In this document: piece after piece, positions 7,494 through 7,668 of the stretch | How positions within the stretch are numbered: the stretch's first letter is position 1 | How the letters are laid out: every line of letters begins with the position of its first letter | NCBI GenBank assembly: GCA_028281205.1 | Contig: JANQKJ010000193.1 | Span: 1 to 7,668 of the forward strand | Source of the DNA: Gammaproteobacteria bacterium | Lineage (GTDB): Bacteria; Pseudomonadota; Gammaproteobacteria; UBA4575 | Reading direction: 5' to 3' | DNA: 7,668 nucleotides | Translations under genes and position numbers: made by a program | The notes under the pieces: model-generated | What the model was told of the DNA's origin: nothing | The model's input: the letters and a program-made list of their open reading frames with translations, nothing else | Database searches by the model: none

Positions 7494-7668
7494 ATGAGAT
7501 TTTTAATTGCAATAGTATTTTTATTAACATTTACATCAGGTACTTATGCAGATGTTCTTGATAACATCCTGAAAACAAGCGTTTTACGTGTGGGACAGCA
7601 AGTTTCAAACTTCTGCTTCGACTAGCTAGAAAGCTTTTTGAGACTGGCAACTGACAAAGAAGTTGGCG
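7494..7668 (+). pseudogene. Start of a family-3 solute-binding protein-like gene, apparently interrupted
   Basis: ATG 7494 opens a frame MRFLIAIVFLLTFTSGTYA, a clear Sec signal peptide with a likely cut before Asp20. It continues DVLDNILKTSVLRVG, which closely resembles the mature N-terminus of family-3 (amino-acid type) solute-binding proteins. The frame then meets TAG at 7623-7625 after 43 codons. Past the stop the same frame continues LESFLRLATDKEVG to the window edge. Together with the preceding CFD, this can be read as a diverged version of the family's 'CFxxGYxPFxMxDKxGxxVG' segment, suggesting a nonsense mutation or a small insertion near residues 34-43. Alternatives are a sequencing error near a contig end, or a genuine short secreted peptide of 43 residues. 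No strong Shine-Dalgarno sequence precedes the ATG. The window ends too early to decide. Confidence 0.45.

Noticed and set aside
1..7668. Search for CRISPR arrays, tRNA/rRNA genes, insertion-sequence ends and riboswitches
   Set aside because: No regularly spaced repeats, cloverleaf-like segments, transposase frames or long terminal inverted repeats were seen by eye; the window is almost filled by the genes described.

Overview
The window is a moderately AT-rich stretch of what looks like a Gram-negative, most likely gammaproteobacterial, chromosome. The evidence is an outer-membrane factor, a lipoprotein adaptor and an RND inner-membrane pump in one operon, plus Sec signal peptides and tight ATGA gene overlap. 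The exact genus cannot be told from the sequence alone.

Layout from left to right: (1) the 3' end of a plus-strand gene (3-185) for a small protein, tentatively of the dimeric alpha/beta-barrel (ABM-like) type. (2) A convergent intergenic gap with two back-to-back hairpins (208-259), probably a shared terminator. (3) A minus-strand gene (274-741) for a small exported, highly helical protein of unknown function. (4) A divergent intergenic region (742-832) centred on a perfect 12-bp palindrome, a candidate operator. (5) A three-gene plus-strand operon (833-7345): an unusual 778-residue outer-membrane factor, a periplasmic adaptor lipoprotein and an RND permease. (6) An AT-rich leader with two TATAAT hexamers. 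It is followed by a signal-peptide-bearing reading frame (from 7494) that starts like a family-3 solute-binding protein but meets a stop after 43 codons and runs off the window.

The three operon products should assemble into a tripartite envelope-spanning exporter. The RND permease would use proton flux to pick up substrate from the periplasm or outer leaflet of the inner membrane. The adaptor carries an exact R-x3-L-x6-S hairpin motif for docking to a TolC-type channel, and the TolC-type channel provides the exit. The striking feature is the channel gene: its TolC-like half (about residues 336-778) is preceded by a full-size periplasmic binding domain of the ABC_sub_bind (COG2984/TrpX-like) type (about residues 23-316). 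This puts a ligand-binding module normally used for ABC import on the export duct of an RND pump. It is the best candidate here for an under-described system. The permease also lacks both partners of the classical AcrB Asp408-Lys940 pair while keeping the equivalents of Asp407, Arg971 and Thr978.
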